From positions 39,111,917-39,175,916 of the forward strand of contig OZ024911.1 in assembly GCA_964017125.1 (NCBI GenBank): a DNA stretch of 64,000 nucleotides. The letters are read 5' to 3'. The notes beneath the pieces were generated by a model. The model made no database searches, was not told the DNA's origin, and worked only from the letters and a program-made list of their open reading frames with translations. Below, one piece after another: positions 21,733 to 33,900 of this stretch; position 1 is the first letter of the stretch; each line of letters opens with the position of its first letter. The DNA is from Flabesymbios commensalis. Taxonomy: Eukaryota > Annelida > Polychaeta > Terebellida > Flabelligeridae. The translations under genes and the position numbers were made by a program.

Positions 21733-22654
21733 ACCCATGATATTTTTCGGAGGGGGGGGGGCATTGGCCTTAAACGATGGGGCATGTGGCCCATTATTAT
21801 TTCAAAAGAGAGGCATTTTCCCAACAACAAATAAAACACTTAAGGTTCATTCGTATCACCTCATATTCCATATTAAACATTCATCAGGTGTTCATGCTGA
21901 TAGAAATAGCAAAGATTCAATTTATTGGCACACAAGAAGTAATATCATTTAATAAACCATGTGGACATGAACCATATTGGCGGTTATGCTATTTTTAAAA
22001 CCCGAAGAAGCGTTTCCAAGTAGGTTACAAGTGTCATCACGTCACCACGCACTCACATGAGTTAATGTCAGTTGTGTCAATCAATTGTGTCAACAATATC
22101 GAGTGTTATTGGAGTCAATCACATAGCTTGAGTGCTACTCTTGTCTTCCTCGGGTCCTGTCGGATCTCTTCTTGGGGCAGTGTCATCAACTTCCTCTGTT
22201 GTTGCCGCTAGGCCTACACCTAAATCACCTTAAACCGCTAAGCGCGACTGTAGTCGCTTTAATCCGTTTTATTAGCCATTTAAACATCAAGATTTGTAAA
22301 TTGCTTAGTCTTAAATTACAAATTAAACAAATACGACTTGTTTTCTCTCACTTAAAGTTGTGGGTCAAGGTAGTGAGACACAACACCAAGTGTGTGAAAG
22401 TTTAAATTATTTAATTCAGCGGTTCAAAGGTTAATATGTTACTACTATTAGTCACAAAGAACTAATTTTCTACAATATTTGCTGTACAAAATAAATTTGT
22501 AGGCGTATTATTATTCGTTATATATTGGTCCATTTTTTTGAGAATTTTTTTGCTTTTGATTTTAATGGCACATATTTTCTATATAGACATCTACACCACG
22601 TTCAAGGTAGAGATTAACCTTTAAAAATACATTGATAAATGCGGATACAACAGG
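21733..22654. other. Spacer with no gene seen
   Basis: A G-run near 21750 and AT-rich DNA after it. No exon could be supported. Confidence 0.4.
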
Positions 22655-22782
22655 TGTGGCGAAGTTGTGGAGAGGTTACTTAGCCCTATGTGGCGAGGTT
22701 ACCAAAGCTGTGGCGAGGTTACTCAGCCTTCTGTGGCGAGGTTAGGCTACCTGTTGCGAGGTTACCTTGTGGCGAGGTTACA
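22655..22782. repeat. Short minisatellite, about 21-bp unit, six copies
   Basis: TGTGGCGAGGTTACC repeats with variable spacers (AAAGC, CAGCCTTC, TTGCGAG). Plus-strand frames across it are artefacts. Confidence 0.85.
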
Positions 22783-23023
22783 GTCATGTTACAGTCCAAT
22801 ATTTCGTTGGAATCAGCAACATTTCAACTACATTTTGGTTTCAGTAGCTCGTTTTCTGCCATACTTCATTTAAATTTCATTGGTAAGCCTATGTTTTGGA
22901 TCAAGAGATGCCGAACCTCGACTCTGTTCTAACAACGCTGAATACTAATACTGAAACTAATACAGCGATACACAGCTCACAATTTGACAGTGTGGGCCGT
23001 AATAGGCATCTATTGGCGGCACT

Positions 23024-23210
23024 ACCATGTCAAAAATAAGAAATACGGGAATTTAGTCTCTCTATCTAGCCTAACTGGTAAATGCACAGCACAAAAATTA
23101 AAAAAAACTTTTGCAGCTCTATTCTATGGACATGTTTACATCATATGGTCATATTAATAAGCCAAAAAGAACCACTGTTTTTTATGATTTTAGCCTGAGC
23201 CAGTCCCTTT
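23024..23210. mobile_element. 370-bp foldback MITE family, right half
   Basis: ACCATGTCAAAAATAAG, then GTCTCTCTATCTAGCC, CTATGGACATGTTTAC and GCCTGAGCCAGTCCC match the right arm of the copy at 16777-17148. The left arm is missing. Confidence 0.8.
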
Positions 23211-23663
23211 GATTCAGCAGGCAGGGCCTAGAACGTATCCTGAAAAATCCTATGGCGCCCACTAAAATTACCTTGTTGCGTCAAAAACAAAGATATTGCT
23301 CAAAGTGTGGCGCAGCGATAGAATGATGTCGGGCCAGTTTTATTTTTTGTGGGAATCCCGCAGTTAGGCCTATTCTTTATAAGTCAGGCACTGGGTATAC
23401 ATCAGGCACCAGAAACACCAGATAACACGATACATTGGCCCAATTTAATTCCAATCAAAACCCTTTACGGTCTAATCACTATATTTAATCATGAACATAT
23501 ATTTTATCTGAACACTTCTTAAAGACTAGGCCTACCTAACCTAGAGACCCCAAACGTTATATTGGACACATTCATAAGGACTGGTGCACAGAAATGTCAA
23601 CTGTTTCTCACACACAGCACCCATATTTCCCCTAAATAGGACACAAACTCAGGCAAAATAAAC

Positions 23664-24774
23664 TTAACCCTTTTAACGCTGAACTCCTGGGAACACTTGC
23701 ATCCCCATCGCTGAATTCCTGGGGAGGGGGGGTTGAAAAAAAATCAGAATATTTTGTAATGTCAGATTTGTATGAAGACACCAGCAGGATCTTAGCTTAT
23801 GAGCAAATAATAACAGGGAAAGGAGTTTTGCTTTACTGGTGGGTTACACCAAGGTCATGTCAAGGTCATATCAAGGTCATTTCAAGGTCAAACTCGCAAA
23901 AATATTGAAAATACCTACTTTTTATCAATTTCAAGCTGTTTAGTGGTGCAGTCATCAATTAGAAAGGACTGGTGGTGACATATACTTGGTCGGGTATCAT
24001 TTCAGCACACATTTTTAGGAAATCTAGAGCAGTGCTGATATTGGGAGGCGTAATGCCCCTATGTTTGCCCTTATTACACCCCCATTCCTCAAGGTTCAAT
24101 TGAACAAGCAAAATTACAATTATGCAGCAGCGTGTATCTTCAGCGTGGGCTTCCATCGCAAAAGATTGATACATAATTGGGTATGGAGGTTGACATGGGT
24201 TGAGGTTGCGCATTACTGCATGGATGCCGCCCAAAATAAACGTGAAGGTTATGTAAAATGTCAGGTTTATCAGTTTATGGGTGATGTGTACTAAATGCGT
24301 AGTGATTAGGTAATGTGTAATGATTAGGTGTGCAACCATGCAATCCGCACTGCTGTGATATCTGTCATCTAAGTATTATTATAGCATTTTAAGCATGATG
24401 ATGATGCCAAAGGAAGGTATGGTTTGTTTTATTGTATTCTTTGATATCAAAAATATATGGTATGGTGAAAAAAATCAAGTCTCTATCTCAATTATTGAGA
24501 AAGTTATGATAATGTTATTAATTTTATGGCGGCCATTTTGAATTTTTCGTTCCAAAAGAATTCTTTAAGAATAACAGCTCTACATCGGCCCAGATATTAT
24601 TACGGGGTGCTATCCATGCACAATCAAAAGAGAAACAAACTTTAATCAGCAAAAACAAGGCCACCCCCATGATTACCGGACCACATTGATTTTACAGACA
24701 AAAATACAAAAAAAACACACTAAAAAACACACTCTGCACCTGAGTATACTCGGGGGCCGCGTTTAAAGGGTTAA
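23664..24774. mobile_element. piggyBac-like element, 1.1 kb, TTAA ends
   Basis: The left end is TTAACCCTTTTAACGCTG and the complement of the right end TTAACCCTTTAAACGCGG. TTAA plus a CCCTTT start is typical of piggyBac elements. A second TTAA junction (GAAAGGGTTAAC, 24835-24845) could be an alternative right end. No transposase frame is seen. It contains a four-fold TCAAGGTCA array (23849-23890). Confidence 0.6.
23849..23890 (+). repeat. Four AAGGTCA words spaced 11 bp
   Basis: CCAAGGTCA then three TCAAGGTCA words (23860, 23871, 23882). The word is the extended half-site recognised by monomeric nuclear receptors such as FTZ-F1 and ERR. Here it is a short tandem repeat and function is unproven. 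Confidence 0.55.
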
Positions 24775-25109
24775 TAAATAAAAATGTATATTTCACCATA
24801 CTTTGACCTTTTTTCATGTCACATGGTCGTAATGAAAGGGTTAACTTACCACATGATCGGGTATTGCAATAAATTACATTATTTGGTCATATTTTACACC
24901 AGAAGTGTCTAAATTATATCAATGTGCAATGCCTTTTACTGCCGAGTCCAAAAATATATTTTTAATAATACAAAATTTGCTATTTTTGGAGATAAATATC
25001 TTAGCCAAGACACAATTGTTATATTGCCTAACATAACACATTTGTGTCAAGTGAGGCGGAGAGGGGTGGGAGAATGTGGCGAGCCCTCCCGCGACAGACT
25101 GCTGTCATT

Positions 25110-25545
25110 CACAAACATTGACATTGACCCAATGTTGTTTTATTGTTGTGTCGACGTCGAAGACGGCGGGCCAGCATTAGAACATTGGGTCAATGCCTCG
25201 TTTTTGCTGGGTTGCGGTCACAGCTGATCAGCAAACTCGAGTCATTGACACAATGTTAGCCTGATGGTGGCCCACCGTTCACAACACTGGGCCGACATTA
25301 GCCCAGCATTGGCATACCAGTATATAGGCCCTAACAAGATAAACGTTCACCCAATGCTAGCTTACTGCTGGACCATCGTCTTCGACCATGGCTCAGCTGT
25401 AAAACAGCATTGGCTAAAGGTCTCATTTTTGCAGGGAACACCGGCTCTCGATACCCTGACACAATGTTGGTTCAATGTTGGAAGAGTGTCATAGATGATG
25501 ACACAACATTTAGCCAACATTGGGTCAGTGCAAGCCAAAAGGAGG
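25110..25545. mobile_element. Cluster of four foldback F1 copies
   Basis: Successive units carry TTGACCCAATGTTG and CATTGGGTCAATGCCTCG (25127-25203), CACAATGTTAGCC and GCCCAGCATTGGC (25250-25315), CACCCAATGCTAGC and AACAGCATTGGCTAAAGG (25350-25425), and ACACAATGTTGG with AGCCAACATTGGGTCA (25459-25530). Each centres on a GTC/GAC core. The head-to-tail arrangement suggests serial insertion or local amplification. Confidence 0.7.
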
Positions 25546-25849
25546 CAGTGCCATCAGCGGAAAGGAAGTATATACTTGATTTACAAGTGAGCAAATACGG
25601 CCTTTTGGCAGCGCTATGGCACAAAGAGACGGGACGCCAGTTAAAAAGCAGTAAATGCCTAGTATACCAGGGAGCAGATATTGCCTTCTGACATTGCACA
25701 GACAGAACAGATAGTAACGGAAGTTAACGACAGACGTTTTCGTGGAAAGTCAACCTAAAAGTTTGTCGAGTCGACAAACTAAAAATTTGGAAAGGGTTGT
25801 TTACAACCAGATTGAATCTTATAATTATGACATCTCAAATTTTTTTTTT

Positions 25850-28800
25850 ACGATTTGCAGTCAGGCTTTCGTAGTTCTTATTCAACCGATACCTGTCTTA
25901 CATATCTAACGGACCACATCCGCCTTCAAATGGACAAGGGTTTCTATACATGGTAATGATTGATTTACAAAAAGCTTTTGACACTGTGGATCACGGAATC
26001 CATTTCAAAAAATAAAAGCACTCGGATTCCAAGATCTATCAGTGTCATGGCTAGAATCTAACCTGACGAATACATATCAGATGACTGAAATCAACAATAC
26101 TTTTTCTGATACTGGAGTGGTTCCCTGCGGAGTACCGCAGAGATCTATTCTAGGACCATTACTTTTTCTCATTTATGTCAATGATATGGAAGCTGCAGTT
26201 TCTTGCCAGCTTATTTTATATGCAGATGACTCTGCCCTTTTGGTTTCAGGCAGGGATGTAGGCCTAATTAAGGAAAGGCTTGGTAATGAACTCTCTTCCC
26301 AGACAGAATGTATTCTTTTCGGAACTAAAAGTAAACTTCGCATCAATTCAGAAATAAAAGTCAAATGTGGTAAGACAGAAGTGAGATAGAAGTAACTGCC
26401 AAAACTTCTGTGCGATATCTGGGAGTCGCTGTGGACCAATCTCTAGATGGTAAGCTTATTGCTGAAGTCAATCTTAAAAATGGTAATTCGCGACTAAAAT
26501 TTCACTGGAGGCAAGCTAAATTTCTAAATCAATACTCGAAGAGACTTTTGACTTCATCCCTTATTCTATGTTGATTATGATTGATTATGCCTGCTCTGCA
26601 TGGCATGATGGTCTTCAGAAACTTGACTAGCAAAAATTACAAATTTTACAAAATAAAACAATCAGATTTGTCCTCAATCGCCCTTCCAGATCGCACCGTG
26701 GGAATGCTGAATTCAAAGAGCTAAATTGAATTCCTGAGCGTGCCAAACAAAATAATTAACCTTTGTAAAGTATACAGTGTGGTTCATGGGTCGGCACCTA
26801 CGAATCGATCTTGAAATGGAATTTTACAAGGTTAGTGAGCGACATTCCTTGAAACCCTTGGTGTCCACCCGGATGAAGCCATGAATGTCTCGCCCCCCGC
26901 ACCTGCCGCAGACCCAGCACCTGAGGAAGAGATCCTGTACGATCACAACTGCCAGGGCTAACAAGAAGTCTACCCGAAGAAGACGCAACCCTCTAAACGA
27001 ACTTTTCCCCGCCTACCTACCCTTTTGACTGTGTAAATAAAATTTATAACGCGACTCCCGCCGTCACAAACAGACTTGTCTGTAGATACATTTCTTAAAA
27101 AATATCAACCTGTGACCACTCCGCATCACAGACCCATGTGATACCGCATAGACTGTAACTCTGGCAAAGAGATGAACATTAAAGCTTGAAGCTGTGCCTT
27201 ATACTCATGACGGCAGGAAGCGTTGGCGCGGTTTGCATTGGTGCGGAGGACTCACCCTCCTCCGCGCCGGTGCAACCCGCGCGGACGCACCCGGCCTGAT
27301 CACCCCCGCTCACTAAGTAAAGCTCTTGTGATCTCGTTATCGAGCGTTTCGCTTTTGTTTTTAGATTAAATATGATATTATTTTGTTTTTCACATTTCAC
27401 ACTCACATTATGACCTCTGCGTAATCAAGTGTGTGCGGAGGACCTGTCGACGGAGTGGGGGGGGGCGGATGAAACACCCTACCCACCCCTCTGCTCCGCG
27501 GGCAGGCCATCCGCACATGATTGATGATGTAATCCGCAAGTCACCTAGTCAGACACTGACACCCCACCCCGCTTATTGCTGTGTTTTTTGTATCAAAATA
27601 AAGAAATAGAATGTGGAATAATGGAAAAATGAAGAACATAAAATGTAAATGTTTTATTAAACTCAAAGAATAAACAACATAAACTGATGTACCCTGCCAG
27701 TGGTCGTGGTGCCCGGTCGGCATGCGGCGGGGCGGCGACGCGGACCCACTACGGGTGTGCGCTGCCGCACCGCCGCGTGCGGAGCGGACACCAGTTACCC
27801 ATAACGTAAAAATTGCCACCATAGACCAACTTCAAAACTACATAGAGAAGCCCGCCTATTTTTGTCCATATATTTGTATTTCATCCGCACCAACGCTGTA
27901 ACTCCGCATACTCGTCCGCACACCTGGAATCAATAAAACGACAATCATTTACTATTCGATTAGACAAAACATTTATACTATTAAAAAACTTTTAATTTAA
28001 ATTAATATCATGTTGATTCGTTTAGACTAAACATTTTGCTTGACTACCTCTACTACATGTATAACGTCACAAAAGATATCTGTTTCACTGTTCACACTGA
28101 CCGTAAAGTGGTATCCTAGCAACAAATTATGATGTCATAATACTTTAGGCCTAACAAAACCAAGTTGTTGTGTGTGTCAATGTCATACCCTGATGAAGCT
28201 ATAAGCGAAACATGTCTGAATAAACCTTCACAAAGAAAATAGCAATGTGTTGTCTTCTCTCACTAAATCTACCAGACATAGTGTGCAGTCCCTTGTCTTA
28301 CCACATGTGAAATCATCTGGGGCAAAGTCTTTTTTTTTCGGCCAGCAAAATGTGGAATACCCTCCCATCCCACCTTAAATCAGCTCCAAATGGTACTACC
28401 TTTAAGCGCGGGTTGAAAGATCATATTCGCATAGAAATGGACAAAAGAGAAAATGACATCTTCATTTATGGCTAGCCTTGACATCATTTATATAATTTAT
28501 CAATTTAGCATTTAACCCGACTGATCTACCTTTAATTGAGTTAGAGGCCTGAGTCGCACATGACATGTGAGACTGATTTCCCAAACATTCTGAGTAGGTC
28601 AAGTCGGAAGTTTTGATATATGGTACATTCAAATCGTCCGTAAATGTAAATTTTTTCAGCATTTCATGAATTTTTTAATAGTAGGCTGAGCCTCTTTATC
28701 AGTTTTCACCTATGCTCTAAATACTTTCCGGTTTTCATCCTGGTTTCACTGTTTATAGGGACATCTGTGGAAATAAGTACACCTCGCCAGGTAACTTTCC

Positions 28801-28913
28801 AGTGTGTATTATCCCTGGTGACCAGGCATGGTGGCGGCCGGTTTTTAATAAATTATAATTACCATGTATGCTAGGTTTCATGTATGGTTTGCTAAATAAA
28901 TCAAATCAAAACT
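25850..28913 (+). mobile_element. LINE relic, reverse transcriptase, split by later DNA
   Basis: The first part (25850-26855) encodes SGFRSSYSTDTCLTYLTDHI, a catalytic-region stretch MVMIDLQKAFDTVDHG, VPCGVPQRSILGPLLFLIYV, and the active-site box LILYADDSALL, then the thumb region. Frames shift several times. The last part of the ORF resumes at 28275-28482 with LVLPHVKSSGAKSFFFSAS and MWNTLPSHLKSA, ending in TAG. A plausible 3' region runs to AAATAAATCAAATC at 28913. Between the parts lie about 1.4 kb of unrelated DNA (26856-28262). It belongs to the CR1/Jockey/Rex-like assemblage by motif style and probably to the same family as 16038-16505. It is defective. Confidence 0.75.
26856..28262. 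other. Unassigned 1.4-kb insertion inside the LINE relic
   Basis: The LINE protein similarity breaks off before this segment and resumes after it. It includes GC-rich blocks (27220-27310 and 27700-27800) unlike the surroundings, and near its right edge a CTGATGA...GAAAC...GTC word order (28190-28216). No terminal inverted repeats or target duplication were found by eye, so its class is open. Confidence 0.5.
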
Positions 28914-30814
28914 GAGTTTGGCACGTTCTCTAAAAAATGAGACTGAAGAAATACCAACAAAATCCATTTACCCTTAAAACACTGAGCATACGTCGTTTTT
29001 AGTTTGTTTTATTAGTCGATCAATCACAGTGGGAGGATATTGGCCAAGAAGAAGTTTAAACACAAGATTTGCAAATGTTTTGTCTCAATTTAAACTAATA
29101 TGGGTAATTATCAAAGCTGTGGGTCCCGTTAGCGAGGCATTTAAGTGGGTGAGAATTTGAATTATTTTAAGGCCCCATGTAGTCCCCAGACCTACTCTGC
29201 ACAATGTCATATTTCATTCTATTTTAGATGACTTTTTAAATACTAAAGTGCTCAGCTCCCATTTTTAAACCACTGGGAACGATTTTTTCGAAGGCAAAAG
29301 TAGTGGAAGAAGCCAACTCGTGACGTCTAAGTTGAAGACATGCTTGGCTGGTTATAATACATGTACATATACATGTAGCTGATGATGTACTGTATGATTT
29401 TATAATACTCACCAAAGTCAACACGGAACGCCGGTCTGACGCTGCCTGAATGCAGGTGCAGCAGTAGAATTGATGGTCATCATCGTGACCGCTCCTGACC
29501 AACGTCTAGCATTCACTGACCCCTAGTTCACCCTGTCGATGCGGGCACATTGAAATGAATAGAAATCTGGTTCATCTCATGTACAAATATCAGAAACATG
29601 AAACATATACCCGATGCAGTTTCAATGTTAATTCAGATTCAATAATGGGCGATTCTTGTGTGTGAAGTCATGAGTTGCGAGATCCGCCCGAAAATGTGCA
29701 CATTTTCAGTTTTTTATTTTTGAAAATAACTAATAATTAGCAGACTAAAATAATCTCCTAATTTATGAACTAAGTTTATTGCGATATATACTTTAATTAT
29801 ATTGATGAGGTGAAATCACTTCACAGGGCCTTTAATTTAGCTCCTCAAGGGTTAACACATTAGTAATCTCATCATCTCAACATGTTGAAATTACAAATGT
29901 GTCATTTTGTTATAAGGTAATTCTCAAATCAAATAAAGAAAAGCACAAACAAAACGAAATATTTTTAGATTTATTGCTAGGTTTATGAAGTACAATCAGC
30001 CTAGCTCGTTCAACTTGAATATGTTGTTCCAAAAGAACATCCATGTTCTCATTTACACAATTTGCTATGATTCATTGAAAGTTTCTCATACTCTATTTAT
30101 AAGCACACATACATTCGCATGCACATTTTAATAATGCAAATGTTGGTTCAACTTCTCATAATTCACATAAAATATAATAATTAGGAATGTTCCAATTAGT
30201 GAGTTAAACACAATATTTTAAAGATAAATTACTAAAGTGTCTGGTCTCATTTTCATGAAAGGGGACCTGCATCTTTCTGTAAAACTGGCTGTCCATATTA
30301 AAAGAACAGGGGTTTTTACAAGCGCTTTAATTTCACAGCAACTCATGACAGATTTTCTCCTCATTGAAACCAAATATAAAAGACAGTTAGCAAATATATG
30401 GCTACAAATTCCATTTTTACTTAACAGGTTTATTATTATACATCATCCAATTGCTTGCTGAACCAACATTATTTACAGGTATATTTTAAAAATAAAACCA
30501 TTAACAATGTATACCAAAAGAAACAAACTGGACTGTTTTTTTCCTATTTTATTGTAAACTAGATCTCTGAATAATATTCAAGATCTACTATCTTTCAAAT
30601 GGTTACTTAATACATGGAAGTATCGAGACATAACTTACAAGTGTCGGTGAAGTGACAACATATTTTTGTCATAATTCTCTTATTCAAAACACACAAGACA
30701 TTCACATGATTCACATTTATAAGAATGTGCAGACAAAATATAAACAACACTATCATTTACTAAAATAAAGGGATCTCATTTTGAAATAAAACACTCTGAA
30801 ATAATCCTAGGTAT
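28914..30814. other. Spacer downstream of RPN1
   Basis: AT-rich. On the minus strand it must contain the RPN1 3' UTR. AATAAA words on that strand (for example at about 30548 and 30430) are candidate polyadenylation signals. No other gene is supported. Confidence 0.45.
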
Positions 30815-30997
30815 TCACAGTGATGCCAAGATGTTCTCCATTTTTTGGCACAATTCTTCACGTTTAGCCTTGAATGTTGTCTCCGTATCAATATATTGAT
30901 TTTTGTTCATTTTCCCAGCAATTAATTTCTCTGCAGATTGAAGAACAAAGCCTATATTTTCACGCACCTGTGCATCCGCTTGTTGCAGTTGTGAAAC
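30815..30997 (-). CDS. RPN1: RPN1 coding exon 10 with stop
   Basis: Residues 543-602: [20 protein letters not shown] to KMENILASL, then TGA at 30815-30817. Acceptor TATCTGCAG. Confidence 0.95.
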   Translation of the reverse strand, partial: VSQLQQADAQVRENIGFVLQSAEKLIAGKMNKNQYIDTETTFKAKREELCQKMENILASL

Positions 30998-33900
30998 CTG
31001 CAGATAAAAACGGATGGTATTATACTTTACACAAAAATGCAGTAGACATGGCAACAGTGTTTTCTGCAATGAATCTAAGCGTCCCGGTACCACTACCATT
31101 TAGGCAGATGCAGAAACATTCTTGAAATGTATAAAATACAGTGCTGAAAATTAATTTTGAGATTACAGGGGAAAACAATTGTTACCTTCTCAGTGGCATC
31201 AGAGCCTTCTGATTTCAACTTCAGCAACAATGATGCTATTTGTTGAGTGAGTTGTTTGTAATCTGCATCAATCTTCTTGCGACTGCTCAGCAGACTTGCC
31301 TGATCTTTACTGGCCTTGTACTTGTTGATGGTGTCATCAAAGCTCTGATATAGAGCACTACGACGATCTTGGATCGCTTGCACTTGCTCAATCAAACCAG
31401 CCACTCGCATGCGGCTCTCATTGGCTTCATCCTGCAACAGAACATTGCATGAATTGTATAGCTTTATTTTACATTCAAATACTGGTAATCCGGCCAGCCT
31501 TAAAAATATGCAGCTAAAAAAGTGATGAGGGAGGAAGGGTTTTTTCTCCTGTCAGGCCTGAAAAAAAGTTTGTTCCAGATTGCGCAGTGTTCAAAAAGTC
31601 ATGCGGGAGGGAGGTTTTTCTCGCTTTCCAGACCAACAACGATATTCAAGTACCATTTTTTCAAAATTAGGCAAACAGCATTAACTCCTTACCACCAATG
31701 TTGTTTCAATGCTGGGCTAGCTTCACAGACGGTGGCCCAGCATTGAAACAAGTGAGTAGTTATTGAAGTATGCCATTGTAACAGAGGACATGAGATCAGG
31801 TGTAATGTAACCCAGTGAACACTAAGACATACATCCAATGTTGGCTTTATGTTGAACCAACGTCTGTGACGTTGGCCCAATAATGATCCACAATCAGATC
31901 AGTGTCTTCTGTTTACTGGGAATGTGTATATAACATATCAGCATGGTATATATCCCTCTTCCTTCTGTAAAGTCAATTTTTAGCTTTGTTGCAGAATATA
32001 TTATCTTTTAAGCAACGTCAAGGCTTGGAATATTTTTGCAGAATCTTAAAACTTTCAATCTTTCAAGTACTGTACGAACCCTGCTGTTAATAATTTTATT
32101 CACAAAACCATACAAAAGCCAGTCATTGAACTATATATGTGTGCAAGATTATTAAAAATAAAAAAATCTTCTCGGTTTCTATTGAATTGCACGTGTGAGC
32201 ACTGGCAATCAGCAAAACATTAGACATACTTTGTTATTTTCCATCCATGAGTTTATTAGACACCAAATTAATACTTATTTTAAACTTTGTGCTGCTTGGA
32301 CCATGTATGTTTTTAAGCAAGTTTTAATCCATATAAAATGAAATTGATAAAAAATTTGTAGTTAGATGCTTAGTAAATCAAATAATTTAAATAAGAGGTC
32401 TTTTTTTCATAAATAGAAATATTTTTCTTCATTTGAAGCTGGAAATTACTTTATCAATTCCAGCTTTAATTAATAAATGAATAACAAATAAAAACAACAG
32501 ACTAGCAGCACATGGGTTGATAAACAATAAAAAATAATAACCATCTTGTGCGCAATTAGATGTTCAGATAGGAGGATTTACCCTGTTGTTTTTGCTATAA
32601 TAACCAGAAGTCACTAACCTTTGTGATGGAGAAGTCTAATCTCACATATATGATAACCACCAGAAAAAGAAGATAGAAAGCTGTGACTACCAACAAAGGC
32701 TCTTGCAGCAATAACAATCGCGGGAACGTATACTTCAGCTGAAAAGGATAAAATAGGATTTATAAAATAAACAAAGAATGAGCAATCGCGGGAACAAATA
32801 CTTCAGTTAAAAAATCTTAAAATAAGATTTTAAAAATAAACAAAAAATGATTAAATAATTGCAGAAACATCAAAAATCCTACCTCAAAGTCCTGAATGTG
32901 CTGTTCCACAAGATTTTTCTTGTGAGCAATCACAACTGGACGGCCCATTGTGTCCAGATAGGTGTAATGCAACTCAAGCGGGCTACGATCCACTTCAAAG
33001 GGAGCCTTGAAGTCTATGTTGCTGTAAAACAAAAAAAATTGGAAAATCATTACATATGTACATTTATACTTAATATCCTAAACAATGTACCCAGGTATAT
33101 TATATATTAATGACTTCCTGCAGGCTCAAGAGGTTTGGGGAGGATTTCTTGAAGTTTTTTTTTGGAGGGGGGATGAGGACAGTGAAATGTGTGTACTTTT
33201 TTGGGGGAGGGGGAGGGAGGAGAGTAACCTAATTTTGGGGTGGAGGACAAAAAAGTCCTCCACCTGGAAGCCCTGATCTGGTATGAACCAAAGCAGAGCA
33301 AGACTACATAAGTCCAGGAGCTCCATCCTGCGTGCAGGGTGTACTTCTATTCCCACTACACCCTGCCAGATATGAGCGTGTGTCTACCTATTTGGGACCC
33401 CACTCCAGGAGGACACACGTGCCTCTCGTGCGACACCCCCCAAGCTTAGACATCAAAGCTAATCGCAACGCGCCGGCAATCAGACAGCACCGTCTGGCCT
33501 GGGAACATCAAGCCAAGTGACAGTATATGCGAAGCGATGCGAGAACTTGGCCAACGCTGTTCCAACGTTGTGACAGCGTCGATGATAATGGTCCAACGTT
33601 GAGGCAGCACTGTGTCCTTGCCATCTGCGAAATGTTATTTGTACAGCCTATCACACAATTATATAGTGTGTACAAATGGATTATACAGTCAAATATTGCC
33701 ACCTCTGATAAATTGAATAATTAGAGCCTAAAACGGGGGATTACATCAGCTAATAAATCAAAAACAGTTTAAACAGTGGCTAAACTCTTATTCTTGTGAT
33801 TTTGTGTCGATATAATCCCCCTAATTATCTACTTATGAACGAAAACGCACGCAAAATATGTGATTTCATTTTTAAAAATAATACGTAATTTCGAGATTAA

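Noticed and set aside
29236-29502. Minus-strand frame next to a GTGAGT-like donor on the plus strand
   Set aside because: Neither reading gives a recognised protein or a partner exon.
33107-33356. Overlapping frames rich in Pro and Ser on the minus strand
   Set aside because: They fall in G/T-rich repetitive DNA of RPN1 intron 6 with no exon features.
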